Positions 9,160 through 17,959 of a DNA stretch of 64,000 nucleotides are shown here, piece by piece. The stretch lies in NCBI RefSeq assembly GCF_000383875.1, contig NZ_KB912879.1:62001-126000 (forward strand), read 5' to 3'. The position numbers and the translations under genes were made by a program. Below the pieces are notes generated by a model. It had not been told where the DNA came from, searched no databases, and saw nothing but the letters and a program-made list of their open reading frames with translations. Every line of letters starts with the position of its first letter. Within the stretch, counting starts at the first letter, position 1. This stretch comes from Caldibacillus debilis DSM 16016 (GTDB taxonomy: Bacteria > Bacillota > Bacilli > Bacillales > Caldibacillaceae).

Positions 9160-9320
9160 CATGGGCATGATCCTGCGAATTTTTCGGTAAGGTCCCGGGA
9201 TCGGGCTTTCCGTCGGGATTTTACTTTCGTCCGGATCCGGGCTTTTTTCCGCATTTTTCTGTCGGTCTGGAATCGGGCTTGCTTCCCGGATCTTTCGTCA
9301 ATCCCCGGAATGGGCCATGG
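9160..9320. repeat. Degenerate 35-37 bp tandem repeat, about five units
   Basis: Units begin near 9163, 9198, 9233, 9269 and 9306, each around a core like GGAATCGGGCTT followed by TCGTC or TCGG. Spacing is 35, 35, 36 and 37 bp and the units are strongly diverged. It lies between divergently placed accessory genes with no convincing frame through it. Confidence 0.6.
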
Positions 9321-9408
9321 TTTGCAGGGAGCAGGTCGCAGAAAACACCCAAGCCGATAAATCTTCTGTTACTCTCAGAAGATTCCTTTTTTAAAATTGC
9401 TAAAATCA

Positions 9409-9915
9409 TTATATTTTTACCCTCAATTCTCTTAACCAATCAAAAGTATTGCCAATATAAGGAATATGGAATGCAAGGCAAACATTTGGCATCGGAATTC
9501 TGCTCTTTTTTTCTGGTCTATGTCTTTCCCAAGAAACCAATGCACAGTTATAGGTTTTCGCACAAGCGATCAACCAGCTGTCGGCGACGGATGCAAATTC
9601 GTTTTTGGCGGCATCGGTAAATTGGGACTGATGATAAGCCCAATTTATAATTTCTCTGTAGGATTCGATTACTTCTTCATTATCGGTAGATACAAACCAC
9701 CTGCCGAATACTTGATTTACCCATATTTTCAATTCATCCTCTTCATGATAACGATCAATTTCATCTTTTACCCGGTCGATGCTGATGATGCGTCCCGCTT
9801 CCGCTTGCTGTTTTATTTTTTCCCAGAAGGAAGGGACGATGTCAAACGCATAATATTTTTTATATGCGTCAATAAAAATATTTGCGTCCAACAAATAGAC
9901 TCGACCGCCGCTCAC
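9409..9915 (-). CDS. DUF4411 family PIN-like protein, putative toxin
   Basis: A 168-residue protein beginning VYLLDANIFIDAYKKYY, the usual opening of DUF4411, a PIN-like family. Acidic residues are spaced as in PIN nucleases: D in LLDANIF, E in VKDEIDRY, and D in SVADSWLIA. PIN proteins cleave RNA with bound metal. The GTG start overlaps the last four bases of the upstream ImmA/IrrE gene, indicating translational coupling. DUF4411 next to an ImmA/IrrE-type protein is a recurring pair interpreted as a toxin-antitoxin-like module. The catalytic role is inferred, not shown. Confidence 0.8.
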   Translation of the reverse strand: MSGGRVYLLDANIFIDAYKKYYAFDIVPSFWEKIKQQAEAGRIISIDRVKDEIDRYHEEDELKIWVNQVFGRWFVSTDNEEVIESYREIINWAYHQSQFTDAAKNEFASVADSWLIACAKTYNCALVSWERHRPEKKSRIPMPNVCLAFHIPYIGNTFDWLRELRVKI

Positions 9916-11066
9916 AGACCGTTCCCCCCAAAGCCCAATCGCTCGGCAAATTCGATAAAAGTTTTCCCTTGCAAGCCGGTCAGGCGATAGGCCTCGTGAT
10001 GCAGCAACTGACCATCTTTCACGGCATTGATGACCGCTTCCGCAAATACACGGCCCACACGATAAAGTGAAGTATAATAAAAATTGCCATCACTGCTTTC
10101 CCGGTTTTCCCGTTGTTGGTTCACATATTGGCTTTGATAGAACTCAAAAAATTCATTTTTTGTAATTAATTTTAAATCCAATGCCCGGCGTGCGGAAACG
10201 ATCTCACTGACCTTAAAATATCGGGCCACGAGCTGAAATCTGTCCGGTTCCTCCCTCACCTCAGGCCAGAAATCCAAAAGTTCCTTTTCAGGGACAAGGA
10301 ATTCGGCGGCAACCCTGTTGCACGCTTCCTCAATGTTCGCATCCGCAGGCTGCAAACTTTCCAAATCGAAGGCTGCGCTCGCACCAAACCAAACATGGGC
10401 CAATTCATGGGCCAACGTAAACATTTGAGCGGCCTTGCCATCCGCCCCGTTGATAAAAATAAGGGGAGCATATTCATCCACAAGGACAAATCCTCGAAAT
10501 TCATTCACGTCTAATTTTCTGTAGTTATTGTTCCCCACCACCCCATTGATGACGACTATGATTCGCTGCTCTTCAACCTTTCGAATGAAAAGACGGAAAG
10601 CTTCCTGCCAAGTTTTACATTCGGCCGCCCAGCCCTTTTTCAGTCCCAGCGTCCGCCTGATGTCCTCCGCCACTGTTAAATAATCATCGGTGATCTTGTA
10701 TTTTCCGACAAATTTTAAAGGATGTTCTTCATTATCTATCAAATATTCCCTCATCCAGTCTTGGCGTCTTTCCATGGTATAGACCGTATCTTTGAGATTG
10801 GCGCTCGGATCCGTTTCAACCGAATCATTTTTCGTCCGGTAAAGAGGAATGGGCAGTTTTTCTTCCGGCGGTTCTTTCAGAAAAAAATAACCAAAGGGAG
10901 TAAATGTGAAATTAGCGAATTTTTCCAGTTGCTTAAATGTCGGAAGTTCTTCCCTCTTCATCCAATATTCAAACTTAGGGAAATTTTTCTTGATGACCTC
11001 CAAACATTTTCCCGAACGTTTAACGGCCCATTCCAATATTTCCGGATTTACATGAACCCTTGTCAT
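9912..11066 (-). CDS. ImmA/IrrE family metallopeptidase, partner of DUF4411
   Basis: A 384-residue protein with an N-terminal region of the kind found in XRE-linked antitoxins and a central zinc metallopeptidase motif, HELAHVWFG, with a downstream glutamate in ANIEEACNRVAAEFL. ImmA/IrrE peptidases cleave repressors or regulate partner proteins. The ATG at 11066 is chosen for AAGGGG 8-10 bases upstream; an in-frame ATG at 11102 lacks a site. The 4-bp overlap with the PIN-like gene points to a two-gene operon in which this member may control the toxin. Confidence 0.82.
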   Translation of the reverse strand: MTRVHVNPEILEWAVKRSGKCLEVIKKNFPKFEYWMKREELPTFKQLEKFANFTFTPFGYFFLKEPPEEKLPIPLYRTKNDSVETDPSANLKDTVYTMERRQDWMREYLIDNEEHPLKFVGKYKITDDYLTVAEDIRRTLGLKKGWAAECKTWQEAFRLFIRKVEEQRIIVVINGVVGNNNYRKLDVNEFRGFVLVDEYAPLIFINGADGKAAQMFTLAHELAHVWFGASAAFDLESLQPADANIEEACNRVAAEFLVPEKELLDFWPEVREEPDRFQLVARYFKVSEIVSARRALDLKLITKNEFFEFYQSQYVNQQRENRESSDGNFYYTSLYRVGRVFAEAVINAVKDGQLLHHEAYRLTGLQGKTFIEFAERLGFGGNGL

Positions 11067-11283
11067 GAGATCATCCCCTTGCCGGATGGATATGCCTGTC
11101 ATTCATTGCCATTTTATCCTTCGGCCTATTCTATTATTTCGAAAAAAGGCAAAAAAATCCTTCCATTCCACCCGCCATTTCCGTTCTCACGGATGATTCC
11201 AAGGAACATGTCCCCCCTGCTTCCGCACGAAAACCTTGTGTTAAAATCATATTGTAGAACAGCCGCGAAAGGGGGATATTCCG

Positions 11284-12366
11284 ATTCGACTCCAAGATAA
11301 AATAAGGAAACTCCCATCCTCCCCCGGAGTTTATTTGATGAAAGATGCCATCGGCCATATCATTTACGTGGGAAAATCGAAAAATTTGAAAAACAGGGTC
11401 CGGTCCTATTTTCAAAACGGCAAAACCCGCTCGCGAAAATTGGAAAACCTGGTCAAAAACGTTAAGGATTTGGATTATATCGAGACCGACACGGAATTTG
11501 AGGCGTTGCTGTTGGAAAATCAGCTCATTAAGAAACTGGATCCCAGATACAATAAAAAATTGAAAAATCCCCGATCCTATACCTATATCGCGATCCGTAC
11601 GGGCGCAGACCGGCCCGGGATCCGGACGGCCGCCGCAAAAAAAGAAAATGACGGCAGCCTGTATTTCGGCCCCTTTCCCAACCGGACGACGGTGGAAAAA
11701 GCGATACGGGGATTGAAAGAATTTTTGCGAATCGACTGCACGAACCCATCAAGTTCCGGGCATCCCTGTCTGAACTATTCCCTCGGACTTTGCTTCGGGA
11801 TCTGCCTCGGCGGGGAAGCCGCGATCCGATATCGGCAAATCCTGAGCCAAATCGCCCTGTTGCTGTCGGCGAAAGATGCGGCCATCCTGAAGGAAATGAA
11901 GGAAAAAATGAAAGAGGCGGCCGCCCGTTATGATTTTGAAACCGCCGCGAGATACCGGGACTATTGGATTTCCGTCCGTTCTTTAATCCAAAAGGAACAG
12001 GCGATCCGTTTTGCCGAAAAACGCCGCAACATCGCCTTGCTCGAAAGATTGAACGAAGAAACGTGCAAACTTTTTCTCATCAAAGGGAATCAAATCCTCT
12101 CCGCGGAACGGCTCCGGCTGGACAATCGGGGGCGCGACGGGCTGAAGCAGCGGATCAAATCCCGCATCGTATCGGTTTTTGGCCAAGCGGACGCATCCCC
12201 GCAGGAAATGCATAAGGAAAACGTCGATGAAGCGGAAATCATCTATCAATATTTGCGGAAATCCGGCCGCCCTTTTCTCGTCGTCCCGAAAAAATGGCTG
12301 CAAGATCATGGGGGCGGCAAATTGGACGAGGGCATCGACCGCTTGCTGGCAATTTTGCGGGCTTGA
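11284..12366 (+). CDS. UvrC-like GIY-YIG endonuclease with apparent ATT start
   Basis: A 360-residue protein resembling the first half of UvrC: a GIY-YIG nuclease domain (PGVYLMKD, then IIYVGKSKNLKNRV), a cysteine-containing segment, and a UvrB-binding helix pair (KMKEAAARYDFETAARYRD) near residue 200. It lacks the C-terminal nuclease and helix-hairpin-helix of full UvrC. Conserved residues (LPSSPGVYL) are encoded upstream of the first ATG at 11338 and TTG at 11335. The frame opens at 11245 with no ATG, GTG or TTG before 11335. GAAAGGGGG ends 8 bases before an ATT at 11284, so ATT initiation is the simplest reading. A nick-making repair or stress role is inferred. Confidence 0.8.
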   Translation: MRLQDKIRKLPSSPGVYLMKDAIGHIIYVGKSKNLKNRVRSYFQNGKTRSRKLENLVKNVKDLDYIETDTEFEALLLENQLIKKLDPRYNKKLKNPRSYTYIAIRTGADRPGIRTAAAKKENDGSLYFGPFPNRTTVEKAIRGLKEFLRIDCTNPSSSGHPCLNYSLGLCFGICLGGEAAIRYRQILSQIALLLSAKDAAILKEMKEKMKEAAARYDFETAARYRDYWISVRSLIQKEQAIRFAEKRRNIALLERLNEETCKLFLIKGNQILSAERLRLDNRGRDGLKQRIKSRIVSVFGQADASPQEMHKENVDEAEIIYQYLRKSGRPFLVVPKKWLQDHGGGKLDEGIDRLLAILRA

Positions 12367-12409
12367 ACCGGGAGCATGACCGAAATCGGGCGGTCGGCGG
12401 CGGCTCATC

Positions 12410-12452
12410 CCCCTTCCCCGCATCGCCCGGCATGCGGGTCGGGAAGGGGGCA
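12410..12452 (+). terminator. Terminator-like hairpin after the UvrC-like gene
   Basis: CCCCCTTCCC and GCAT pair with ATGC and GGGAAGGGGG to make a long stem, followed by CATTTTATG. The T-tract is short. Confidence 0.6.
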
Positions 12453-12615
12453 TTTTATGCGCAAGGAAGCACGTTGAGTTTTCTTTTTAGGAAAATTCGG
12501 TTGATTTTCAAATCCGTTTTCAAGAAAAAGCGCCGCACCCCGCAAGAAAAAAATTCCGTAATTTACCATCTTTTGTGTTTTTTCAACGGGAGATCGTCTT
12601 TGCATATGGCAATTG

Positions 12616-13980
12616 TCATTCCTCAACCAAACGGTCCGCCAGCGACAGGATCCGTTCCCGTCTTTCGGACGGAAGCTTTTCCAAAAAAGTTTTTAACGAG
12701 AAACGCAAGGTCTTTTCCGCTTCGGATACCTCCACGGCTTGAACGTCCGAGTGAAACGGCTGCCTTTTGATCAGGGCTGCGATTTCCATGTCTCCGAGGG
12801 AATCGAAAAGCAAAAGGATCTCTTTGACGCTCAGACGCGCGTCGAGCAATACGTCTTCCAGATCATCGAAAGCTTTCACTTTTTCCCGTATCAGGGCAAG
12901 CTTATCCGTTGAAAAGCGGCACACCAGCAACTCGGCAATCATTTCCCTGTACGCTTCATCGGCCATTTTCGCATTGGAGAAAAATCGGATGCTTGGCTTT
13001 CGTTCCGGGTGCAGCGGGGGAACGAAGGTTTTATCGAGCGTGTTCGTCCTGACGGCATGGAGAATATTCGCCGTGATCTTCGGCAGGCTTTTTTCGATAT
13101 AGTCGCGGAGGGAAGGCCTTGTTAAATTCTCCAGTTCCGACAAATCGCCCGCTGCCTTCCGGATTTTGCAGGCAATGGCCCGATCTTCATCCCCCGACAG
13201 TTCCTCCTGGAGAGCGCGGACTTCTTCCGGGTTAATTTCCAACTTCCGGACATTCCCTCCCGCCAACAAACAGCCGATCGCCCCCGTCAGCACCTGTTCA
13301 AAAATATTGATCAGCAAATGTTGATAATTTTCATCATAGCCGCTGAGCAAATGATGGATGTCTTCCGCGGCAAAATGCCGGCAAAATTCATTTTCCAGGT
13401 AAACATTCTCGAGATATTTTTGGATAAACTCGACCCCGGCCAAGTCCGTAACGGGACGGCAAAGCTGATAATCGATGGAAGCCGGAATTTCGTGGGCTTC
13501 AAAATCCGGATTGTAGGTGTTGAAAAAGATCCCGATGCCGCTTTTGCCGAGGGTTGCGTTATACGCCTCATTGACGGTGACGATTTTGTTCTTTAAAACC
13601 AGATGATAAAAATGTTTTGCGGTATGAAGTTTTGCGCCGAGGATTTTCCGCCCTTTTTGATACATGTCCTTGACCGTTGCCGTTTTCAGTTCCTGCACCG
13701 CAGCTTCCGGATCGGGCAATGTCTTCAGATACAAGCCGATGGTGTACAAGTTGGATTTCATGATGCTTTCCGCTCTTTCCGTCCGGATCGAGCTGCTTTT
13801 GCCGCGGCTCCATTCGTCCGCTTTAGCCGCCAATAACTCAAGGCACTGCCGTTGGATCTTTTCCAAATCGGAATCGGTCAAAAACCCATAATGATGCCCC
13901 GCTTGCAAAAGGGAAAGGAAGTAGGTTTCGCCGCTCAAGTTTGTCCTGTCCATGATGCGGCGTTTTTCAATATCCGTCAT
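12616..13980 (-). CDS. DUF6179 family protein
   Basis: A 454-residue, probably cytosolic protein recognised as the DUF6179 type, for which no function is established. It is largely helical and contains no catalytic motif I can identify. The ATG at 13980 (MTDIEKRRIMDRTN) is chosen because it follows GGGGG and gives a 14-bp overlap with the upstream DUF6323-type gene. The same frame is open to 14097, but that would overlap the neighbour extensively. The overlap implies co-translation and a shared function. Confidence 0.65.
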   Translation of the reverse strand: MTDIEKRRIMDRTNLSGETYFLSLLQAGHHYGFLTDSDLEKIQRQCLELLAAKADEWSRGKSSSIRTERAESIMKSNLYTIGLYLKTLPDPEAAVQELKTATVKDMYQKGRKILGAKLHTAKHFYHLVLKNKIVTVNEAYNATLGKSGIGIFFNTYNPDFEAHEIPASIDYQLCRPVTDLAGVEFIQKYLENVYLENEFCRHFAAEDIHHLLSGYDENYQHLLINIFEQVLTGAIGCLLAGGNVRKLEINPEEVRALQEELSGDEDRAIACKIRKAAGDLSELENLTRPSLRDYIEKSLPKITANILHAVRTNTLDKTFVPPLHPERKPSIRFFSNAKMADEAYREMIAELLVCRFSTDKLALIREKVKAFDDLEDVLLDARLSVKEILLLFDSLGDMEIAALIKRQPFHSDVQAVEVSEAEKTLRFSLKTFLEKLPSERRERILSLADRLVEE

Positions 13981-14446
13981 CGTCAACCCCCATCTCATCT
14001 TCCGGACGATCCGGATCCGTACCGTCCCGCATCCGCCGGGCAAAGGAATCAAGGGCATCGGCAAGCAAAGCGGGGGACCCGTGGCATTTGCCGTCAAATT
14101 GTTCCTTCATGAATGCGATCAAATCATCATCGCTTATGAGATCCATCGTTTCATTTTTGAAGTAATAAAACAGTTCGGTAAGCTCCCGGAGGGTTTCGAT
14201 CCAACCGTCCTTCGTGAGATACGGGGAATCGCAGAATTCCGCGATGATTTTCGGGATGACGCCTCCGCCGAATTCGATGCGGCCGTTGCTTTTTAATGCC
14301 CGGTCTCCCGTTTCCAGCAAATCAACGGCATCCCGCTCGGTGAGAACGAGTCCGTACCGTACGGTCATGGAATTGCAGCTGAGGATCTCCTCCACCGGCT
14401 TTTTTTGGATCAACGGGGAAAAAATATTCAGGATCTCCAACGGCAT
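13967..14446 (-). CDS. DUF6323 family protein
   Basis: A 159-residue acidic protein of the DUF6323 type, unknown function. The ATG at 14446 follows GGAGGTGATC with ideal spacing; an in-frame TTG at 14464 sits within that site. The gene overlaps the DUF6179-type gene by 14 bp, so the two are translationally coupled. The C-terminus is very acidic (DPDRPEDEMGVDDDGY). No signal peptide or membrane segment is visible. Confidence 0.62.
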   Translation of the reverse strand: MPLEILNIFSPLIQKKPVEEILSCNSMTVRYGLVLTERDAVDLLETGDRALKSNGRIEFGGGVIPKIIAEFCDSPYLTKDGWIETLRELTELFYYFKNETMDLISDDDLIAFMKEQFDGKCHGSPALLADALDSFARRMRDGTDPDRPEDEMGVDDDGY

Positions 14447-14482
14447 GGAAAGGATCACCTCCAAAAATTTTCGAAAAATGTA

Positions 14483-14516
14483 TTGACAAAAACGAAAGAA
14501 TGTGTTATGGTATAAT
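14483..14516 (+). promoter_or_regulatory. Strong promoter-like sequence with no gene downstream
   Basis: TTGACA (14483-14488) is followed after 17 bp by TATGGT and after 22 bp by TATAAT, the latter in an extended form TGGTATAAT. It points rightward into about 480 bases without a credible gene. Confidence 0.6.
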
Positions 14517-14996
14517 GGGGATATTTAAACATATTTAACATTTATATTTTAACATCGCTGATCCGAAAAAGCAATCCGTTCGGGTTGGCGTCTTTTGTCC
14601 AAATTCGGGTGCCATTGGATTTTGCCTCCAACAGTCAAAACCGAAGGTTTGTGGAAAATTCGGCGTCCGGATGGGCGAATGCGGATCTTCACAAAAGGAA
14701 AGCGTGCCCCTTCTTTTTTCGCAACTTTTGGGAATCCGTCCCTTTCGGACAAATAAGGATCCGGTGCCACTCATCCGCGTCCGTTAGGCCCACCCGGAAA
14801 ACCTCCGAAATAAAAAAAACCCCTCCCTTATGCCCGGAAGATCCGCCTATTCCGAATCGGTTCCATCGAACGTTCTTCCGTTTTCTTGGCCGGTCAGGAG
14901 GGCCGGATAATTTCATTCATCAACCGCCGTTTTTCCGCCCTTTTTTGGCCATGCGGCCGTCTTTCCCGCCGATGAACGGATAACCATGCAATAATC
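14517..14996. other. Gene-free region downstream of an orphan promoter; possible ncRNA
   Basis: An AT-rich leader (14520-14560) is followed by a GC-richer section with loosely repeated phrases such as GGTGCCA (14607 and 14763) and TTCGG/CGGAC. Frames on both strands look compositionally non-coding. A transcript from the promoter at 14483 would be untranslated. Confidence 0.35.
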
Positions 14997-15323
14997 CTAG
15001 CCCGATTTTCTCTTTTTCGGCTTCGGCTCCGGCAGCTCGTCATACGTCGCTTTGGCCGCCGTTTCCAAAAGCTCTCTGTCGTCGATTTCATCGATTTTGA
15101 AATAGGGTTTCGCGCCTTCGTACGGCGGTTCCTCGATGACGGCGCCGAGCACCTTTTTGCCCCCTTCGGTCGGTTTGAGAAAAAATTGATTGTCGCATAC
15201 CAATCCGATGATTTTTCCGTTGCAATAAATGCCATATTCTCCAAACATTTTTTTATAGGTGATGTTTCCCGCGCCCCTCATTTGATCACAAACATATTGG
15301 ACAAATTCCGGATTTGAAGCCAT
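14997..15323 (-). CDS. TfoX/Sxy N-terminal domain protein
   Basis: A 108-residue TfoX N-terminal-domain protein: MFGEYGIYCNGKIIGLVCDNQFFLKPT matches the core of that small fold. In proteobacteria Sxy regulates competence; in Bacilli these short versions have no assigned role. The ATG at 15323 is favoured since GGAGGG lies nine bases before it; another in-frame ATG two codons earlier is too close. The C-terminal tail is lysine-rich (KPKKRKSG). Confidence 0.75.
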   Translation of the reverse strand: MASNPEFVQYVCDQMRGAGNITYKKMFGEYGIYCNGKIIGLVCDNQFFLKPTEGGKKVLGAVIEEPPYEGAKPYFKIDEIDDRELLETAAKATYDELPEPKPKKRKSG

Positions 15324-15418
15324 TCCCATTTTCCCTCCGCAAGATGATTTTTTTTCGAGTGGCCGGCTCACCGCTCAGACAGCAATATCCTTCCCGCAAT
15401 ATGATCTTCTTTAAACCC

Positions 15419-15796
15419 CTATTCTTTTATGATCCCGGAACTCGATCCGTACATGACCACCTTCCCGTATTGGTTCCGGTATTCCGCTTTCATTTCGATC
15501 GTTTTGTATCCCTCCTTTTGTTCGACCTTTTCAATGATGACTTCACAAGTAACGGTGTCGCCGGTAAAAACGGGGCGGATAAATTCGCTCTTCAATTCCC
15601 GGGCGATATAATTCAAATCGCCGCCGATTTTTGTCCCGATGCTGGCCGTCAGCAGCCCGTGTACCATCAAACGGCCTTGATCGTCCGGCCGGACATGGTG
15701 GATTCCCCGGTCGCCCGTCAATTCGCCGAACCGCAGGACGTCTTCCGCCGTGAAGGTCCTCGACCAGGAAAACTTGTCCCCCGTTTGAATATTCAT
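15419..15796 (-). CDS. MaoC-like (R)-enoyl-CoA hydratase family protein
   Basis: A 125-residue single hot-dog domain of the MaoC dehydratase family, which hydrates enoyl-CoA thioesters. The segment FTAEDVLRFGELTGDRGIHH matches the hydratase signature, in which D and H form the catalytic pair, and LMVHGLLTASI supplies the following helix. The ATG at 15796 has GGGGAGAGGA directly upstream. The same frame runs to 16144, but that extension is proline- and arginine-rich and not protein-like. The substrate is not evident. Confidence 0.8.
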   Translation of the reverse strand: MNIQTGDKFSWSRTFTAEDVLRFGELTGDRGIHHVRPDDQGRLMVHGLLTASIGTKIGGDLNYIARELKSEFIRPVFTGDTVTCEVIIEKVEQKEGYKTIEMKAEYRNQYGKVVMYGSSSGIIKE

Positions 15797-16042
15797 TCCT
15801 CTCCCCTCTTTCACGTAATCTTTTTCTTCTATTATAGCATTGAATGACCATTCACTCATTTTAATTTTTCCTTGACTTTCCCCCGGCAACACCCGATATT
15901 GGAAGCGCAAAACCTCCCTTCCCGGAAAAAACCGAATTTCACGGCCTGTCTTTATCACCGGAAAAATAAAAAGGTGCGGGCGCATTCGCTTGCGGATCAA
16001 TCGTCCTCGCCGCCCATCCCTGGACCGGCGGTTTATAAGCAC

Positions 16043-16062
16043 AAAAAAGGGGCCGCCCCTTA
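16043..16062 (-). terminator. Terminator of the GNAT acetyltransferase gene
   Basis: On the minus strand, AAGGGG-CGG-CCCCTT is followed by a T-run, a few bases after the stop codon. Confidence 0.75.
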
Positions 16063-16587
16063 ATCGGTTTGGCCCGAAAAGAAACCGCCCCCTTGCCCGG
16101 CCAGCCGGCGCAGGCTTTCTCCCTGCAGCCGGTACACCGTCCATTCATCCATCGGCCGCGCCCCCAAATGTTTATAAAACCCGATGGAAGGCTCATTCCA
16201 ATCCAAGCAGCTCCATTCCAGCCGCCCGCAATCCCGATCCACCGCCAGCCCGGCCAAAAAGGAAAGCATCGCCTTCCCGATCCCCTTGCCCCGCATTTCC
16301 GGCTTCACATAAAGATCTTCCAAATAAATGCCCGGTTTCCCCAAAAAGGTAGAAAAATTATGGAAGAACAAGGCGAAGGCGACCGGCTGATCTTGATACT
16401 CGCCCAAGATCACCTCGGCGTTTTTTCTTTCAAAGAGGTACTTCGCCAGATCCGCTTCGGTCGCCTTCACCTCGTCGAGCATTTTTTCGTACTCGGCCAA
16501 TTCTTTGATGAATCTCAAAATAAGCGGAACATCCTTTTTTTCGGCAAAGCGGATGCGAAAATCCGTCAACTTTGCATCAACCGCCAT
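16060..16587 (-). CDS. GNAT N-acetyltransferase, diamine/spermidine acetyltransferase-like
   Basis: A 175-residue GCN5-type acetyltransferase. The acetyl-CoA loop is visible as VKPEMRGKGIGKAML, preceded by a YLEDLYV strand and followed by EWSCLDWNEPSIGFYKHLGA. The overall pattern (RFIKELAEYEKM near the start, LEDLYV, WNEPSIGFYKHLGA) is that of the spermidine/spermine-type acetyltransferases. Substrate assignment is by resemblance only. It is monocistronic, with its own terminator. Confidence 0.83.
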   Translation of the reverse strand: MAVDAKLTDFRIRFAEKKDVPLILRFIKELAEYEKMLDEVKATEADLAKYLFERKNAEVILGEYQDQPVAFALFFHNFSTFLGKPGIYLEDLYVKPEMRGKGIGKAMLSFLAGLAVDRDCGRLEWSCLDWNEPSIGFYKHLGARPMDEWTVYRLQGESLRRLAGQGGGFFSGQTD

Positions 16588-16787
16588 TGTAAATCTCTCC
16601 TTCCGATCCTGCCTTTCGAATATGTCAAGCTATTGGACTTGAATAGAACAAAAATATGGGAAAAACAACTTGCGAAAAATTTTGGCCATTTTTCCCCGCC
16701 GACGCATCAAACCGCGCCGTCCTTGGAAAAACGTCCTGGGAAACCCGCCAAGCGGAAAAAGTCTTCCAAGACCCATGATCTCTTCCC

Positions 16788-17237
16788 TTATTTTGAACCT
16801 TGACTGGAATGATATAAAATCAATGATAACAAAAGCAAACCCAAGGCAAGGATCTTCGTCCCGTTCAGGGGCATGCGCTCGCCACCGAAAAATCCGAAAT
16901 GATCGATGACGGCGCCGAGCAACATTTGCCCGGCAATGGCCGACATCAAAGTGGCGGTAACGCCGATCCTCGGAACGGAAAAAACGACCATGAGCACATA
17001 AAAGGCGCCCAATATCCCTCCGGTCAATTGCCATTTCGGCACGGCGGCAGCCGCTGAAAGCTCGCCCCGGCCGAAAAAGATAACCACCATGAGCAGCACG
17101 AGGGTACCGATCGCAAAATTGATGAAGGTTGCCTCGATCACCCCCGATTTTTTGCCCAGTTCCCCGTTCACCTGGGATTGGACGGCGATGGCTGCACCGC
17201 CGAGCAATGCCAGAAACGGCAAGAAAAATTTCATCAT
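16788..17237 (-). CDS. Small DMT-family transporter (COG3238/DUF606-like)
   Basis: A 149-residue integral membrane protein with four to five hydrophobic segments, opening MMKFFLPFLALLGGAAIAVQ and containing VNGELGKKSG, typical of the short drug/metabolite-type transporters of the DUF606 group. AAAGGAG lies eight bases before the ATG at 17237; a second ATG at 17243 is too close. The frame continues upstream without stop to 17702, but that part does not look like a transporter. Substrate unknown. Confidence 0.78.
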   Translation of the reverse strand: MMKFFLPFLALLGGAAIAVQSQVNGELGKKSGVIEATFINFAIGTLVLLMVVIFFGRGELSAAAAVPKWQLTGGILGAFYVLMVVFSVPRIGVTATLMSAIAGQMLLGAVIDHFGFFGGERMPLNGTKILALGLLLLSLILYHSSQGSK

Positions 17238-17895
17238 GGCCATCTCTCCTTTTGTCAACCGGATTGCCGATCGCAAAAATATCTTTACAAATGAATATAT
17301 TATTATTTTCCGAAACATCTCACAATCTATTTTTCGTTTCCGGACCGACAAAAAATAGATGATGTTTCTTTCCGCAGCCGGATGTCTCCTTCCGGGATGA
17401 ACGGGGCAGGTTATGCACGCTCTTCCTTTTTCATCCTGATGGCATTCGAAAAGAACGGGATGAAGACGGTTTTTCCTCATAGCCATATTCCCGTTCATCT
17501 CGGCAATAGAGGTACATTTTTCCTTGTATACCTCCCCTTCTGCCTCAAGCACCGCAGCATCATCCTCATTTTTGAAGGAACGGTTGAACGATTCCTCCCG
17601 GACGGGCACATTCGTTTTTGACATTTTCAATCCCTTTTGCCGGGGATGCACATGGCGGTTCGACCGTTCCGTCTTTCCGGGGTGACGAAAACGAGCCGTC
17701 AAAAACGCGGGCCAAATCTTTTGCGAAAGGAAGGTGCGTTTGCGGATGAAATGGAAGAAACAAGCCGTCGAAGGCGGACTTACGGCGGGCGGACCGTTCC
17801 TCTTGTCAGGGCAGAAAAAGGCCTTTTCCTCCTTATGTTCATAAAATTTTCAAGGACTTCCATCAGGAAATTATGTCATAATAAAATCGGATTTA
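17238..17895. other. Intergenic stretch, no confident gene
   Basis: About 650 bases before the Fur box. On the minus strand a frame beginning at about 17627 (MSKTNVPVREESFNRSF..., with AAAGGG upstream) runs in-frame into the transporter gene. It could be a decayed small gene but has no family match I recognise. Confidence 0.4.
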
Positions 17896-17897
17896 TT

Positions 17898-17916
17898 GAT
17901 AAAGATTCTCATTTTC
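17898..17916 (+). promoter_or_regulatory. Fur box upstream of feoAB
   Basis: GATAAAGATTCTCATTTTC matches the 19-bp Fur consensus at 15 positions. It lies 43 bp before feoA, so iron-dependent repression of ferrous iron uptake is expected. Confidence 0.75.
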
Positions 17917-17959
17917 GTCCGCACCAATTTGCTGGACGATTGGAGAGGGAGAGCCAACC

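Noticed and set aside
16788-17702. 304-codon version of the small transporter
   Set aside because: The N-terminal half is not hydrophobic and the good ribosome site is at the internal ATG 17237.
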